From positions 8,568,034 through 8,632,033 of the forward strand of contig CM030852.1 in assembly GCA_018105865.1 (NCBI GenBank): a stretch of 64,000 nt of DNA. The letters are read 5' to 3'. This DNA comes from Metaphire vulgaris. Taxonomy: Eukaryota; Annelida; Clitellata; Crassiclitellata; Megascolecidae. This document shows, one piece after another, positions 21,170 through 32,304 of the stretch; the first letter of the stretch is position 1, and each line of letters begins with the position of its first letter. Made by a program: the position numbers and the translations under genes. The notes beneath the pieces were generated by a model that searched no databases, was not told the origin of the DNA, and was given only the letters and a program-made list of their open reading frames with translations.

Positions 21170-21446
21170 CAGAGCCGTAGCTAGGGTTTCGGCGCCCGGG
21201 GCAAGATTTATATTTTGCGCCCCTAAATTTTGGTGATGACCTTTTTTAGTCGTCACAGAGTTTACTTATCAATTTTCGGGCTGATGGCCTTATTTTTAGT
21301 CGTCACAAAGTCCAAAGTCAAAAAGACCGTTTTATCTTTTTTTTATTCCTCACAGCTATTTTTATTTATCTTTTCACATCCAAAATGCGCCCCCACCGTT
21401 CGACGCCCGGGACGGCTTGCCCCCCCACCACCTAGTTACGGCTCTG
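21170..21446. mobile_element. hAT-type MITE, CAGAGCCGTAGCTAGG family
   Basis: TIR CAGAGCCGTAGCTAGG against the inverse of CAGAGCCGTAACTAGG. The target duplication is TGGTTACG at 21162-21169 and 21447-21454, perfect. Inside are gatgaccttttttagtcgtc (21235) and gatggccttatttttagtcg (21284), two copies of the shared MITE motif. Confidence 0.95.
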
Positions 21447-21632
21447 TGGTTACGTGGTGCTGCTGATGATGATTAGAAATAAATATTTGTGGATGAATAT
21501 AGACCTCAACACTGCTGGCAATCGAACGCAATTGGCACTCTAAAAACTTATCACTGAGGCTGTATTTAAGCACATATGACAGTCTGGCAAATAATAATAC
21601 ATTATATCATGGTTCCAAATTAATGTACTTAC

Positions 21633-21750
21633 ATTTAATGGGTTCCATAGATAATTCTAATTTTTCATTCCATGCATCATTCGGTAGTTTGAAAGTAGGA
21701 ATCCGAGTCAAAAGTTGATCGAACCATTTTTCACTGACTTCACTGCGAAG
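21633..21750 (-). CDS. TRPM-like gene exon 6 of the joined set
   Basis: 118 bases between acceptor TTATTTCAAG and donor GTAAGT (21632-21627), a consensus donor. It is open in phase 0 for 39 codons plus one base: LRSEVSEKWFDQLLTRIPTF and NDAWNEKLELSMEPIK. It follows 26801-26467 in phase 0, continuing NIPK directly into LRSE. By itself it has no family signature; assignment rests on splice signals, phase and order. The following exon in phase was not found. Confidence 0.7.
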
Positions 21751-22289
21751 CTTGAAATAAATACTTGTTTTACAAATCCGCTGATTATTAGCAGAAGACG
21801 ACAATATTACAATATTCATATGTTCATATGCATGTAGCGACCCACGTCTATGTCATGCTTACTATTGTAGCAAAAATACAAATAGACTAATGAATAATAA
21901 CAATATTGATACAAACTAATCTGAGGTTCAAAAATAATACTCAATAGATAAGAAACAGCTAAAAAGTATAGAGAGTAAGTGATAAAGATATTCAGTAGAT
22001 GGAGCTAATAGTAGAGATAGGAACCTACAGATAGATGAGAATTAACACATCTTCTTTAGGTAATGAGCGAGGCCTGTAAATAAGGGGTCCTGAGCATGAG
22101 AAGAGACCGGTAAACTGAGTTTTCACTTGGATTATCAAATAAGGTCAGTGTACCCTCCGAAAGGAGTGTGTACCTTACGCTTCACTATGGAGTGTACTAA
22201 TATCACTACATTAGCAGTCTGAAAGGGCGGGCATGCCTCACAAAAGATAAAGACCGCGGCGCGTGGCAAATAGAAAGGCCCGGTGGAGA

Positions 22290-22530
22290 GTCCGGTACCA
22301 GGAAGGTACACGAAGATAGAACGGTACACAATACACGAGAGATAAGGTGCACTGTGCACGAGGATAGAAAGTACGAGGTACACGGGTAACGAGAGAAAAG
22401 AACGGTACACGGGTACTCGAGAGAGTTAAGGACTGTTAAGGTACACGGGTACACGAGAGAGGACAAGGATAAGGACGAGGACTTACCCCCAAGCACAAGG
22501 ACCACAAGGACTGACCTCTAAGGACAAGGA
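22290..22530 (+). repeat. Imperfect GGTACACGGG minisatellite
   Basis: Words ggtacacg, cgagagag and aaggacaagga repeat irregularly every 20-40 bases. A run of (AAGGAC)n follows to 22535. Open frames here are repeat artefacts. Confidence 0.75.
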
Positions 22531-23210
22531 CAAGGACACGGGGGTCTTCGACGGCGAAGGATCAGTCTCGTTCTTTGGCCCGACCGGAGCCGCGATCTCC
22601 GCCCGTTCGCTGGATCTGCGTGGTAAGGTATTACGACACAGAACGGGTCGTGGAGTACGCGGAAAGTGAATCAACAGCGCTTCAAAGCAATACGCTGTCG
22701 GACACGGAGCCAGTGAATGTATCTAATAATTGTGTGGATTTTGTCTATCTGTCTGATCATTGAGACTTCTACATGTATAGTCTAGGGTGGAGTGAAAAGG
22801 ACGAATTTTTAAAAATTTTCGAATTCAAAATTCTAATAGTGCGGGAAAGTTGTGCAGGGTATCAGTGATTTGTTCTGTGAAAATTTTGAAGTTTTAAATG
22901 AACATTAAGAGCCTCCCCAGAGACAATGAAGTTTGGGTATTTTGTGCAATTAATGCATTTTGGCATATAGGCCTTATTCATTTACATACAACTGTTTTAT
23001 TTTAATAATACAAACAATACAATTATCTAAAACTGCTTTTGTAAAGAGGTAAAAAGAATTACAATCAATTTCTATTGCATCTTGCATACTTATAGACCCT
23101 GTAGTGCTGTGGCAAGCTTCGTTATGTCTCACAATATGCAAAGCACAGTACACACCGGATCAATTACACAATGTGCGCTTTACAGTGAAACCACAGGTTT
23201 CTGTCTGATT

Positions 23211-24560
23211 CTATCTGAAGTCTGATTTTGTGCTAGAATATGGCATGAGCCTGAGAGAGGCATGCTTTGACTTTATGTGTCCTTGTCTTGCAATTGGGCC
23301 ACATACTGCAGCACTGGCCCCAGTTACTAGTTTCACACATCTTTCAGTTGCCTGAGAATGGCACTGAAATCTCTGAAAGTTCAACTGCTGATCTGCGCTC
23401 TTTGTCAAGGAAGAAATGTTTTGGCCTGAGAGGTTAGAAAGTAGAGGAGGAGCTGATAGTTGTTTCTTGTGCCAGTTAATTAAGTCAATATAGGCCTAAC
23501 TGGCAGCATCAACGTTGAACAATGGAATTTTGAATTTTGGAATTCGAGTAATATTTGAAGTACGTCTAGCTTTCAGTATTCTTCATAGCATTACCTTCTC
23601 TGATGTGTTGCTGTGCATCTGCATCTGATAACATTGCCAGCAGTAGATTCTCTTCTTGTCCAAAGTAGCCATTTCTCTGGATTGCTGGATCAACTACTAA
23701 TTTAAGTTCTACAGAAAGGTATCGTGATAATTAAATTGTCTTCCAAAGTTGGTGCCCTCCGTCCTTGCTGGATGGCTTCATTTCGATATGAAATCAGACT
23801 GGAGTTTATACTTTTGTATCATAAGTTGCTAGTTTTTCAAATTTTCAGTTGGGTTTTCCGTACCTCGGTTAGCTGTTGCTAGTCATCTTGAATGTGCGAG
23901 TTTCCTTGGGTCGCGTGATGCCAAACTCTGCGAATAGTCACCAATTGTTTTAGCCTTCCAAACGTCCGGCAGATAAGCCTTATCTGAACTTAAGTCTTCG
24001 CATGTTACAATGGGTATCTCTCCTTCAATTAAATCGAAACCTACAATGGAAAAGTTCTGACAAGTTTGTAGCTGCTGACCAAGTGGACCAGAAACCCCTT
24101 AGGTCCTGTACCGGTAGTTGACCCACTGCAAAGGTCACCCTACTTATTCTAACAACCTCATAACATTTCCTGGTCTCACAGTATTAGTTACAGTACCATC
24201 GCAACCAGTAGCAACCAGTTTCTGTATGTCAGCTCCTTTCTCTTTTAACATGTACACAATACACGTTTTGATTCAAATCACAGATTCTTTCTCGGTGAAA
24301 CGTGACCAACCTGACTCCTAAACATTTGCCACACACTCCTCAATTACAGTTTTCATATGATAATATCCCATCTTTCTTCTTAGATACTAGTGTTTTATCC
24401 TTCCTTCCATCAAAAGAAACACATTCGATAACATTGCTGTCCTCCTCTTCATTCAGTTCCGTTCTTTTCCTTTCCCTTCAATTTTCATTTTGCTTCTGTC
24501 TAAATGAGGGTTCTATCGTCTTCATAAACGAGTACAATGTCTTGAAAACATGACGAAGAT
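23211..24560 (-). pseudogene. RWLTTA-family protein, heavily degraded
   Basis: Reading right to left: EDLSSDKAYLPDVWKAK and LASRDPRKLAHSRWL (about 23990-23870), VVDPAIQRNGYFGQEENLLL then AMLSDADAQQHIRE (23700-23590), and QRFQCHSQATERCVKLVTGA, SAAVCG, HIKSKHASLRLMPYSSTKSD (23408-23211). The block order equals that of 9370-10499. Many stops and frameshifts. This copy is an independent, older lineage. Confidence 0.75.
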
Positions 24561-24930
24561 AGGGCAGCTACCTGCCTTATCTGATACAGAATACATGTCA
24601 TGCAGCTATTAAAGATATATTAGGCAGAGAGGTTCGCACTTGTGAAGAGGTCTTCATTTTTCTTTTTACCTTACTCTCAGTTTCTCGCCGTGAAATCCCT
24701 GACGGATCATAGTTGTCATCATTAGGAGTATCACTATCTGAAGTATAGGCCTATGTATCTTCATTAGGCCTACTGATGACTTCAACAGGAACAGCTGCTT
24801 GCCCACTTGTGTATGGTTGTGATGCAGAGACCTTGGAGAGTTCTGAGCGTCTTCTTGCCAACCTCTTTAGAATATTCCCACATTCCGTGATGTCAATTCC
24901 TACCACGGCCATTCGTTTAGCACTTCGCTG

Positions 24931-25084
24931 CAGTGGCGTGTAGAGAGTGGCCGACGTCCGGGGCCAAGTTGTCCAAAGTACGCCCACGAGCAAAAAGAAG
25001 GTCATCGGGTCAATTTTTACGCCCCCTCCTGGTCTGCGCCCGGGGCCACCGCCCCCCGTTCCGCCCCCCATCTACACGCTACTG
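24931..25084. mobile_element. hAT-type MITE, 154 bases, nested
   Basis: TIR CAGTGGCGTGTAGA against the inverse of CAGTAGCGTGTAGA. The target duplication is CTTCGCTG on the left and CCTCGCTG on the right (7 of 8). Inverse motif cacgagcaaaaagaaggtca at about 24985. It is nested in the TIR element at 22783-25527. Confidence 0.92.
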
Positions 25085-25649
25085 CCTCGCTGATCCAACA
25101 GAAATTCACGATCCTATACAGGCACCTTGTTTTTCATCACACAGGCACACTAGCTGAAATCTGCATGCAGATATAGCAAACAAGTTTGTTTCTGCAGTCA
25201 AATCGAAAATCCTCAAGTTTAATTTGATAGGATGGTTGGTCTCTCCTTACCTTGAAGGGCTTTAACAGGTTCATGTACTTCTACTGGTAAGGCATAATTA
25301 ACTTCAGCACCCTTGTGTGAGACAGTGGAAATAGAGGATATCTCCCAACGCAGCAACATACCCAATAACCAATTAGCAACATTACTGAAACTTGAGGACG
25401 CTTGGGGAGGCTCTAAACATTAATCCAGTCAAGTGATTTTTGGCACAGTTTCTCTCTATACCATAACACAACTTTTCCAAACTATTACATTTACATCACT
25501 GAGAAAAAGTTTTTTCACTCCACCCTAAATTGTATACCTTGACAGTTTCAGCGAAGTTTTGCTGTGTATGAATTAGTGCTGTGCATTGAACACCTTCTTG
25601 TATTTGTGTTTACTTTTTGTGTTTGAATTTGAACATTAATAAAAAACTA

Positions 25650-26195
25650 TGAACTTATATAATTATTACAATTTATATAGTGCAGTGAGCTTGGCGAAGG
25701 CCAAAGTCAAGAGCACTTTACACGGGACACTTGTAGAAGATATTGAATAAGTGCGTCTTTAGTTTCTTGTGAACAGTTCGAAGGAGGTCGCTTTACAGTA
25801 GTCACTTCCTCTGGTAACGCGTTTCATTGGCCGGGGTTACATCGCGTAACAGATCTATCGCCGAGTTTAATCGTTCTGGACGGAGGGGGAACGATCAGAA
25901 GGACGCGACTGCTGGCCGAAGATGCGAGCGCCTTTCAGTCATCGTGGGCCTGTGCATCAGTGCCGTCAAATAGTCGGGACAGGTAGAGTCGTGCAAGAGT
26001 CGAGACGTAAGCCAGAATCGTTTGAAAATGATGCGTTCCGGAATGCTCCGGAGCAAGTGGAGCTTGTCTCTGAGTAATGGAGTCGCATGAGGGTTCCACC
26101 TGGCTCCGAATATCACTCGAGCGGCAACGTTCAGTACCGACTGCAGCCGGCTCAGTTGACTGTCAGGGAGGCCAAGTGAAAAGGCCAAGATTAAC
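25650..26195 (-). mobile_element. CR1-like LINE 3' end, minus strand
   Basis: LGLPDSQLSRLQSVLNVAAR, TPLLRDKLHLLRSIPERIIF, FKRFWLTSRLLHDSTCPDYL, then with frame changes PPPSRTIKLGDRSVTRCNP. The 3' tail is the tatataaattgt-like word near 25660. 5' truncated at about 26195. Confidence 0.8.
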
Positions 26196-26329
26196 AGGTA
26201 TAGACTCACGAAACCCTACCCAACTTATTACTTTTTTCATAATATGGGCTCAATCCAATCCATCCCAACCCAACACATGGGCTTACCCACTCCGAGGACA
26301 AGTCTTCAACAGCGAACTCTTTTGTTCCA

Positions 26330-26420
26330 CATGAATAGATTTTTAACATCGTCATCTTCCGATCCTCATTGACATGTCAACGTTTTCAAAATCGCTTCTG
26401 ACAATGGCTTTTTCAGCTAT
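26330..26420 (+). repeat. 3' end of the LINE-tailed retroelement
   Basis: tttttaacatcgtcatcttc, cctcattgacatgtcaacg and ttcaaaatcgcttctgac correspond to the end of the 7300-8106 family. Only the last 90 bases are present. Confidence 0.6.
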
Positions 26421-26466
26421 ATTACTATTTGAATTGACTTAGTATAGTGATGTCGAAGGTGCTTAC

Positions 26467-26801
26467 CTTTGGTATGTTTCCTCTTGATGCTTTATTGAGC
26501 AGATCTGTCAACAGCTCTTCTTTATTTAATTCATTCGCAAAATGCTTCAAGAACAGTTCTAGAAGGCTCTGATCTTTCAGGTCCTCACTGTTCTGTTCCA
26601 CCTTCTCACTGTTCTGTTTCACCTTCACTATGTTCTGTAACTTCTGTTTCACCTTCACTCTGTTCTGTTTCACCTTCTCACTGTTCTTTTCCACCTTCTT
26701 ACTGTTCTGTTCCACCTCCTCATTGTCCTGTTCCACCTTCTTACTGTCCTGTTCCACCTCCTCGCTGTCCTGTTTCACCTTCTCACTGTTCTTGTTGTTA
26801 A
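26467..26801 (-). CDS. TRPM-like gene exon 5 with heptad repeat
   Basis: 335 bases between AATATTTCAG and donor GTAAGC (26466-26461). Two leading bases complete a Val codon with the previous exon, then 111 codons follow. The first 65 residues are a seven-residue repeat, NSEKVKQ / DSEEVEQ / DSKKVEQ / DNEEVEQ and variants, about eight to nine copies, predicting a charged coiled coil. The rest, LKDQSLLELFLKHFANELNK and EELLTDLLNKASRGNIPK, is helical and could be part of the TRPM cytosolic repeat domain. The repeat corresponds to a 21-base minisatellite (plus strand gttctgttccaccttctcac-like) and is not a normal TRPM feature that I know. Confidence 0.75.
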
Positions 26802-27087
26802 CTGAAATATTTTTAAATGTATAAGTTTTATTGCAAAACTGTGAAAACATATTATTAATCAGACTCAACAAATTGATCAGACTCAACAAATGCTTGGAAA
26901 ACAATTATAATATAAATACAAATAATACAAATACAATATATTATATTGATGATCAATACCTTTTAACTTCCTTTCTCCATTGGTATCACTCGCCCCCTCC
27001 AAATTGCCGTGATATTTTTCCTTCTCGTTGATCTAATCTGTCTCCTCCCCATGAATCTGATTCCTCCCTGTTCCCATCGGTCTGACC

Positions 27088-27894
27088 CATAGATGTAAAA
27101 ACGTTGGAAAATAATAAAAAAACTTTAAAAACGTAAAAAACGTTACAGAAATTTTAAAAAACGTTAAAAACGTTGAATAAAAAACGTTAGGTTACCGAAG
27201 TTTTTCGGAGCGCCATTAATGAATGTGCCATACCCACCCACAGGGAATCATAACTCAAGTCACACCATGCAAAACGACTGTGAAATTAAATAAACAGCAA
27301 TAATAACGGCATAAATTTCAAAACACAGGTTCACATTTTCTTATACTGTATTTAAACAATGACGGCAAAAATGCTCACTCTATGCTGTATTGAGTAAATG
27401 CCGTTGCTAGCACCACACGTCCGGTATCTAGTAGGCATTTGAAGCAGGTGGGCTCACCAAGCGTGACGAGTAATTGTTTTTATGAATAAAAGTAAAAGCG
27501 GCAATTTTCGATTTGTGTTCTAGAAAACGAGTTATGCTTATGGGGCATCTGAACCCATTACTAACGCATCCAGGTGTTCAATAATTGCCCATTATACGCC
27601 CTTGCCCTGAGAGGAATAAGGCGAAGAATAACCCGTCTAGAGAGTAGGTACAGTATGTGCTTCAGAAACAATGCAAAGAATACAATGTAGACACTGCAGA
27701 GCTTTTGAAAAGGAAAAGTTGCATTAAATGTAGCGCCAACATGGAGACCAATTTTGGTAGGTAGTTTAAAGAAAATCTGTACTTTTAATTTTGCCAACGT
27801 TTTTTATTATAAAAAACGTTGGCAAAATAAAAAACGTTAAAACGAAGAAAACGTGGGAAAAATTAAAAAACGTAAAAACGTTTTTACATCTATG
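27088..27894. mobile_element. hAT-type element, CATAGATGTAAAAA family
   Basis: TIR CATAGATGTAAAAACGTT inverted at both ends. The target duplication is GTCTGACC at 27080-27087 and 27895-27902, perfect. Subterminal AAAAACGTT words repeat about ten times at both ends. The 600-base core shows no recognisable transposase. Confidence 0.95.
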
Positions 27895-28214
27895 GTCTGA
27901 CCCAAATACCACCTCTCAAATCAACAGCAGCATATAAGTATGTGTACTGTTAAGTGTCTCTCTGGCTGTACACTGATGATTTTTGCAATCTGTTGACACG
28001 GTTCGCAATACGACCCTGCTTCATTTTTCTGTGAATTCATCTCACTCCTTGAGTCATTGACTGCTTTTAGCTGCTAAGCGGTTGTAACCGGCGACCTAAA
28101 CGACCGGGGAACACCCTCAGAAGTTAGTCCTCAAGGGTTCATTCAGTTTATTCAGAGGATCAATATGTACCAATTTATCGAGACCCCCAACACACTACTA
28201 AAGAGGCCTATTTC

Positions 28215-29114
28215 CTGTGTTGTAATAAATACTTCACTGAAAGTATTTAAATACTTTCATAAATACTTGGTTCTCAGGAAGTATTTAAATAGTATTTAAA
28301 TACCCAAAAACCAGGGTAAGTATTTAAATACTGGCAAATAAGTTTTAAATAATGTTTTATATACTTGATAATGTATTTGACACGATTCGCCACAACCGTA
28401 TTTTTGTGTAAAGAAATGTTAGTTAAAATTATTTCTAACAATGTCAATGTAGACCTACTTAACTGTTCAACTGTCTAAAACCATCAGTAAAGAAAATGTA
28501 AAAATGAACAGTCTATAAGAAACGTTATAATTATGTGAAAATTGCAATAAATCCAAAGTATTTAAATTTCTTAAATACATCTAAATACTCTATGGTATTC
28601 GAATACTATCAGGCCCACCGCAAGTGGGGGTGCAGGGGGTGCAGCTGCACCCCCTGGAAAAATGTAGGGGTGCAGTAACCCCTGAAAAGAAGATGGGCTG
28701 CACCCCCTTTCAGCTAAAATTCGTCAAAAAATAGCCAAAATTTGCTAAAACTGGCCCAAAAATTGCCAAAATTTGCTAAAATTGGTCCAAAAATTGCCAA
28801 CATTTGCAAAAAATGTGCAAAAAATCGCCAAAATTTTGCTAAAATTAGCCAAAAATTGCTAAAATTGGCCATAAAATTGCCAAAATTTGCCCAAAATTTG
28901 CAAACAATTATCTTGCCCCAAAGAAAAGTGTGAAATGATGCTACTGCTTTTTTCTGGAGAAAATCTGCACCCCCTGATGAAAATTCGTTCCGGCGGGCCT
29001 GAATACTATCTAAATACTTAATTTTGGATGAGTATTTAAATACTTTCTTAAATACTGGACAAAGATTTAAAAAGTATTTAAATACTGAAAGTATTTAAAT
29101 ACTTTACAGCACTG
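28215..29114. mobile_element. hAT-type MITE with GTATTTAAATAC repeats
   Basis: Ends: CTGTGTTGTAATAAATAC at the left and the inverse of CAGTGCTGTAAAGTATTT at the right. The target duplication is CCTATTTC at 28207-28214 and 29115-29122, perfect. Both halves are full of the palindrome AGTATTTAAATACT. A second MITE (28610-29001) is inserted in the middle, so the original unit was about 500 bases. Confidence 0.92.
28610..29001. mobile_element. hAT-type MITE, CAGGCCC family, nested
   Basis: TIR CAGGCCCACCG against the inverse of CAGGCCCGCCG. The target duplication is AATACTAT at 28602-28609 and 29002-29009, perfect. The core is a run of ccaaaattNgctaaaattgg words, shared in inverse with the MITE at 36967-37627. 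Confidence 0.95.
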
Positions 29115-29131
29115 CCTATTTCAGACTCTCA

Positions 29132-29582
29132 TTGCCTCACATAACCTCCCGCCAGTTGATACCACTGCTTATGAGTCTGATCTACATAATCACAAATCGA
29201 TGCACTAGAGTGACTAGACAAATATCCACCAGCCTGAACGATGATCCTATGCACATACTGGAATCTGGTATAGCTTTAACTGATATTGTTCCTATTCTAA
29301 CTCAATTCGCCGATGCTTTGTCATCCAGTTAACCAGAACAAGTCAGCATCCTCACTTGCTAATGCTATCAATCATTCAGTTATCATCAGCATTCTCAATG
29401 AACTAGCCCCGCCGACCAAACTCGCCCATTTTACGATGGCGAAATTGGCGAATACCAACACGCACGCTGAACTCCATGCCGCCAGGAGCAGGCGTACAAA
29501 AAGCAATGAGACTCCGAATGAAACGAATGCATTCAACTATCTGCGTCTGCTCTCACGTCAAGCAGACTTCCTGTTAGGATAA
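29132..29582 (+). other. Unassigned coding-like stretch
   Basis: Two overlapping open frames: NRCTRVTRQISTSLNDDPMH, IALTDIVPILTQFADALSSS, then SLANAINHSVIISILNELAP and NYLRLLSRQADFLLG. Composition looks protein-like, but I do not recognise a family. It may be a transposon gag-like remnant. Confidence 0.3.
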
Positions 29583-29838
29583 ATGGCGCTCAATATTGGC
29601 AGCAGTCTCAACATTCTACTATAACAATGTCTTTCCTTCCCTTACTTCCTATGTTCTCGTGTGACGTCAGCATTTCTTTTATGCTGCCTGTACATTGTCA
29701 CTGTACAACGAATCTCGCATCATCTAATTAGCGATTAGCGATACTTTTGAAATAAGAATCGTTAGCTCTTGCCGGATTTAGTGATCGTTGCTTGCATCTT
29801 TGATTGTCAGTGTCTTGCAGTGTCTCTGTTGCTGTGGG

Positions 29839-29901
29839 CTTTTAAACATGTGTATCTTTCGGGAAATGCATTGATTTTCGATAGATACACATGTTTGAAA
29901 G
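29839..29901. ncRNA. Pre-miRNA-like hairpin candidate
   Basis: A 23-base arm (29839-29861, containing aaacatgtgtatct) pairs with 29879-29901 (agatacacatgttt) with two mismatches, leaving a 17-base loop. Size and shape fit a short microRNA precursor, but a remnant of a palindromic MITE is equally possible. It lies in an intron of the TRPM-like gene, about 200 bases from an exon. Confidence 0.3.
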
Positions 29902-30108
29902 ATTGCTACCCCACGCATTGAACATCCACGCAAGCGAAGATTAGGCATCGGCTGACTAGGCAATCGGTGACTGTCACCCTCGGCAATGACTTTGGTTATT
30001 TACAAATTACAAGGATATATGTAGCAGTATAATCACTAATTTCTAATCAGCTGATATAATTTATTTAACTTTGGGACAATGATGCATAATTGTATATCAC
30101 TTACTAAC

Positions 30109-30224
30109 CTTTAAGCAGGAGCTTAAAAATAGAAAATCGTGTTAGCTGGTTCTCAGCATCGATTATTTGCTGTTCGCAAGAATCGCCTTTTTCTTCCTCT
30201 ATTTTTCCACACAAGAGTGACAGT
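30109..30224 (-). CDS. TRPM-like gene exon 4
   Basis: 116 bases between acceptor TATCTTATAG and donor GTTAGT. One leading base completes Glu with the microexon at 36307; 38 codons follow (LSLLCGKIEEEKGDSCEQQI, IDAENQLTRFSIFKLLLK), and the last base completes Val with the next exon. The phase fit on both sides is the main evidence. No family signature on its own. Confidence 0.7.
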
Positions 30225-30469
30225 CTATAAGATAATATGAACTGCAAATTAGTCAAATTTCGCTAGTAAAATGTAAAAGTTTTCGGATTAAAATTTCCTA
30301 TTCGAAGAAAAATTTTGGGTTTAGGCGAAGATTTTTAGAACGCCAATTATAGGAATCCGAAAATAGTTTGATCCGATTTGCATATTGACTTCTCGTACGG
30401 CGGTTCTATACACATATTTGTGAGATGCGATTCTAATATCTAATCGAATACTTTTCTGAACTCTCAGCA

Positions 30470-30620
30470 TGGTTGTTAATGTCGCCGATACTATATTGTC
30501 GATTCATTATCGGCGATACTTTTTAAAGTATCGTCTACTGTTTTGTCGATACTTTTAAAATCAAGTATCGGTTTCTGCATTGCCGTCTTTTTGCCGATAC
30601 TTTTTACAGTGCAAATTCAC
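30470..30620. repeat. CGATACTTTT-rich stretch
   Basis: The words cgatact and agtatcg recur eight times in both orientations, as in the subterminal repeats of some DNA transposons. No matching second end was found. Confidence 0.4.
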
Positions 30621-30893
30621 GATATACAATACCAATATTTTTCTATTGCTAACTTAGGTCTATTACCGCAGCCAAGGCTGGAGCGACCCACTTCGCACGC
30701 TATGCAAGGCAGGAGCGCCAGATGTATGGGGCGCAACAATCTGGCTGACAATTGCAGTACATGTAGTGTGGTCAGTCTCTACTCATCATTCAGATTTACT
30801 GCCGTTGGGTGTTCAGGGCTCTAACTAATCGACCTTCAAGACAAAGTACAGTAATTCAAGTGTCTATAGGCCTACTCTATAGACGTTTTCAAG

Positions 30894-31345
30894 AGGCTGT
30901 CCGTAAATGACGTCATAGGAGAGGGAAGGGGTTCAAACATTTGTGATGATGTGTGACGACGGGATAGGTGTTTATACAGAAACGTGACGTCACATAATGT
31001 TAAATATTGTTATTACTACCGCAATTTTATGAAAATACAAAGGTGAACGTGCGTATTTTACACTTATAATTATTATATTTCATTTTTAAAAAAATTTGAA
31101 AGGTTTCTGAATATCGTTTTGACTATAATAATTATAATGAATAATTTTCAACGAATGTTTTACAATACCTGCGTCATTCAAGGAATAATTGATTCGAACC
31201 ATTAATTTTGACATCATACGTCGTCACAAAAGTCAGACCCTATATTTGAGGGGTCTGACTTTTTGTGACGACGTATGATGATAAAAAGGGAGAGGGGATA
31301 TTAAAAACTGCCAAAATCGCGTGACGTCATTTATAGATGGCCCCA
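30894..31345. mobile_element. MITE with GTCCATAAATGACGTCA-type ends
   Basis: The left end gNctgtccgtaaatgacgtca and the inverse right end match the ends of 51424-51868, and the interiors match too (ggttcaaacatttgtgaNga, gcgtgacgtcattta). A flanking duplication is unclear here. Inside, 31212-31240 and 31251-31280 form a long hairpin with gtcgtcacaaa/tttgtgacgac. Confidence 0.8.
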
Positions 31346-32304
31346 AGCTCTAGAAGTAGGGGCGAAACCCGCTTTATAGAGTCGTTGTTTTGTTTATAGA
31401 ATCAGCGGTCAAAACTATGGTAGGGGGCAGTGGGAAAGAATAATTTAAGTGCAGTACTACACAGTGCTTTATTCTAGGCAAAAAGGTTTGGGAGCCCATT
31501 TCACATCTGTTTTGTCGTAAGAAATCATAATTCAATTTACTCACTGAAAACTATTGATATAGGCCCTATTAAATAAATAAACGTCCTTTACAAGAAACTA
31601 AAGAGACTCAAAGATTTATTTTATCATTAAAACAAACTAGAGTGAAAGTTGTGCAATACTGGTATTAGGCATCAACCTTTATAGTTTTCTCCAGTTTTCA
31701 TCGGACAAATTGTCTTGATTTATTTTCTTGCTTTGTGAACCTAGAGCTGAATATCTGCCTCAAATCAGCCAAGAGCCAAAGTGCTTTGTAGGATAAAAAT
31801 ATGTAAGATGTGGACCCAGTAATCTGATGAATAAAAGTGACAAGACTGTTTTTGTCACAAGCGAAGTTTTCATTGGGGGTAATTAGCTAATTCATTTGTG
31901 AAAATCTCATGTACACTCGCTAGAAAAAAAACTTGAAATTGTATTAAGAGCATGTATCAGATGAAGCATTTTATCTAAATATATTCTTTCCATGAGGTAT
32001 TCACGTAATCCATTAATGATTTCGTTTCGTTATGTTACAGCCTGCTAAACAAATTCTTGATTTCCATTTCCAAAAATTTCAACTGATCGTTAATGTTATC
32101 GGTCTAATGTCTCTGATCTAGTATGCGACCGCATTGAGCAAGTTCAAGATCCTCATTAGAGTAATTTCGCAACTGACTCACAAGGTTTCTTGTGAAAGAC
32201 ATTGAGATCAAACGCGGATTAATTATTACATATCAAACTATAAACGAATCTAGGAGAATAGAGTGCGGGAACGCCGAACCCGTGCGTTCCCACTGAAAAA
32301 GCAC
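31346..32304. other. Intronic, no feature seen
   Basis: AT-rich sequence; no exon, RNA or element end supported. Confidence 0.5.

Larger units (their letters stand above)
22783..25527 (-). mobile_element. TIR element carrying a second RWLTTA-family copy
   Basis: TIR TAGGGTGGAGTGAAAA at 22783-22798 and its exact inverse at 25512-25527. No clear target duplication. The unit is 2.75 kb and holds the minus-strand pseudogene at 23211-24560 and a later hAT MITE at 24931-25084. The TIR differs from that of the other RWLTTA carrier (8718-10671). Confidence 0.82.

Noticed and set aside
21460..21630. Missing TRPM exon between 21633 and 20299
   Set aside because: The candidate acceptor at about 21540 would create a stop codon (T plus AG) at the junction.
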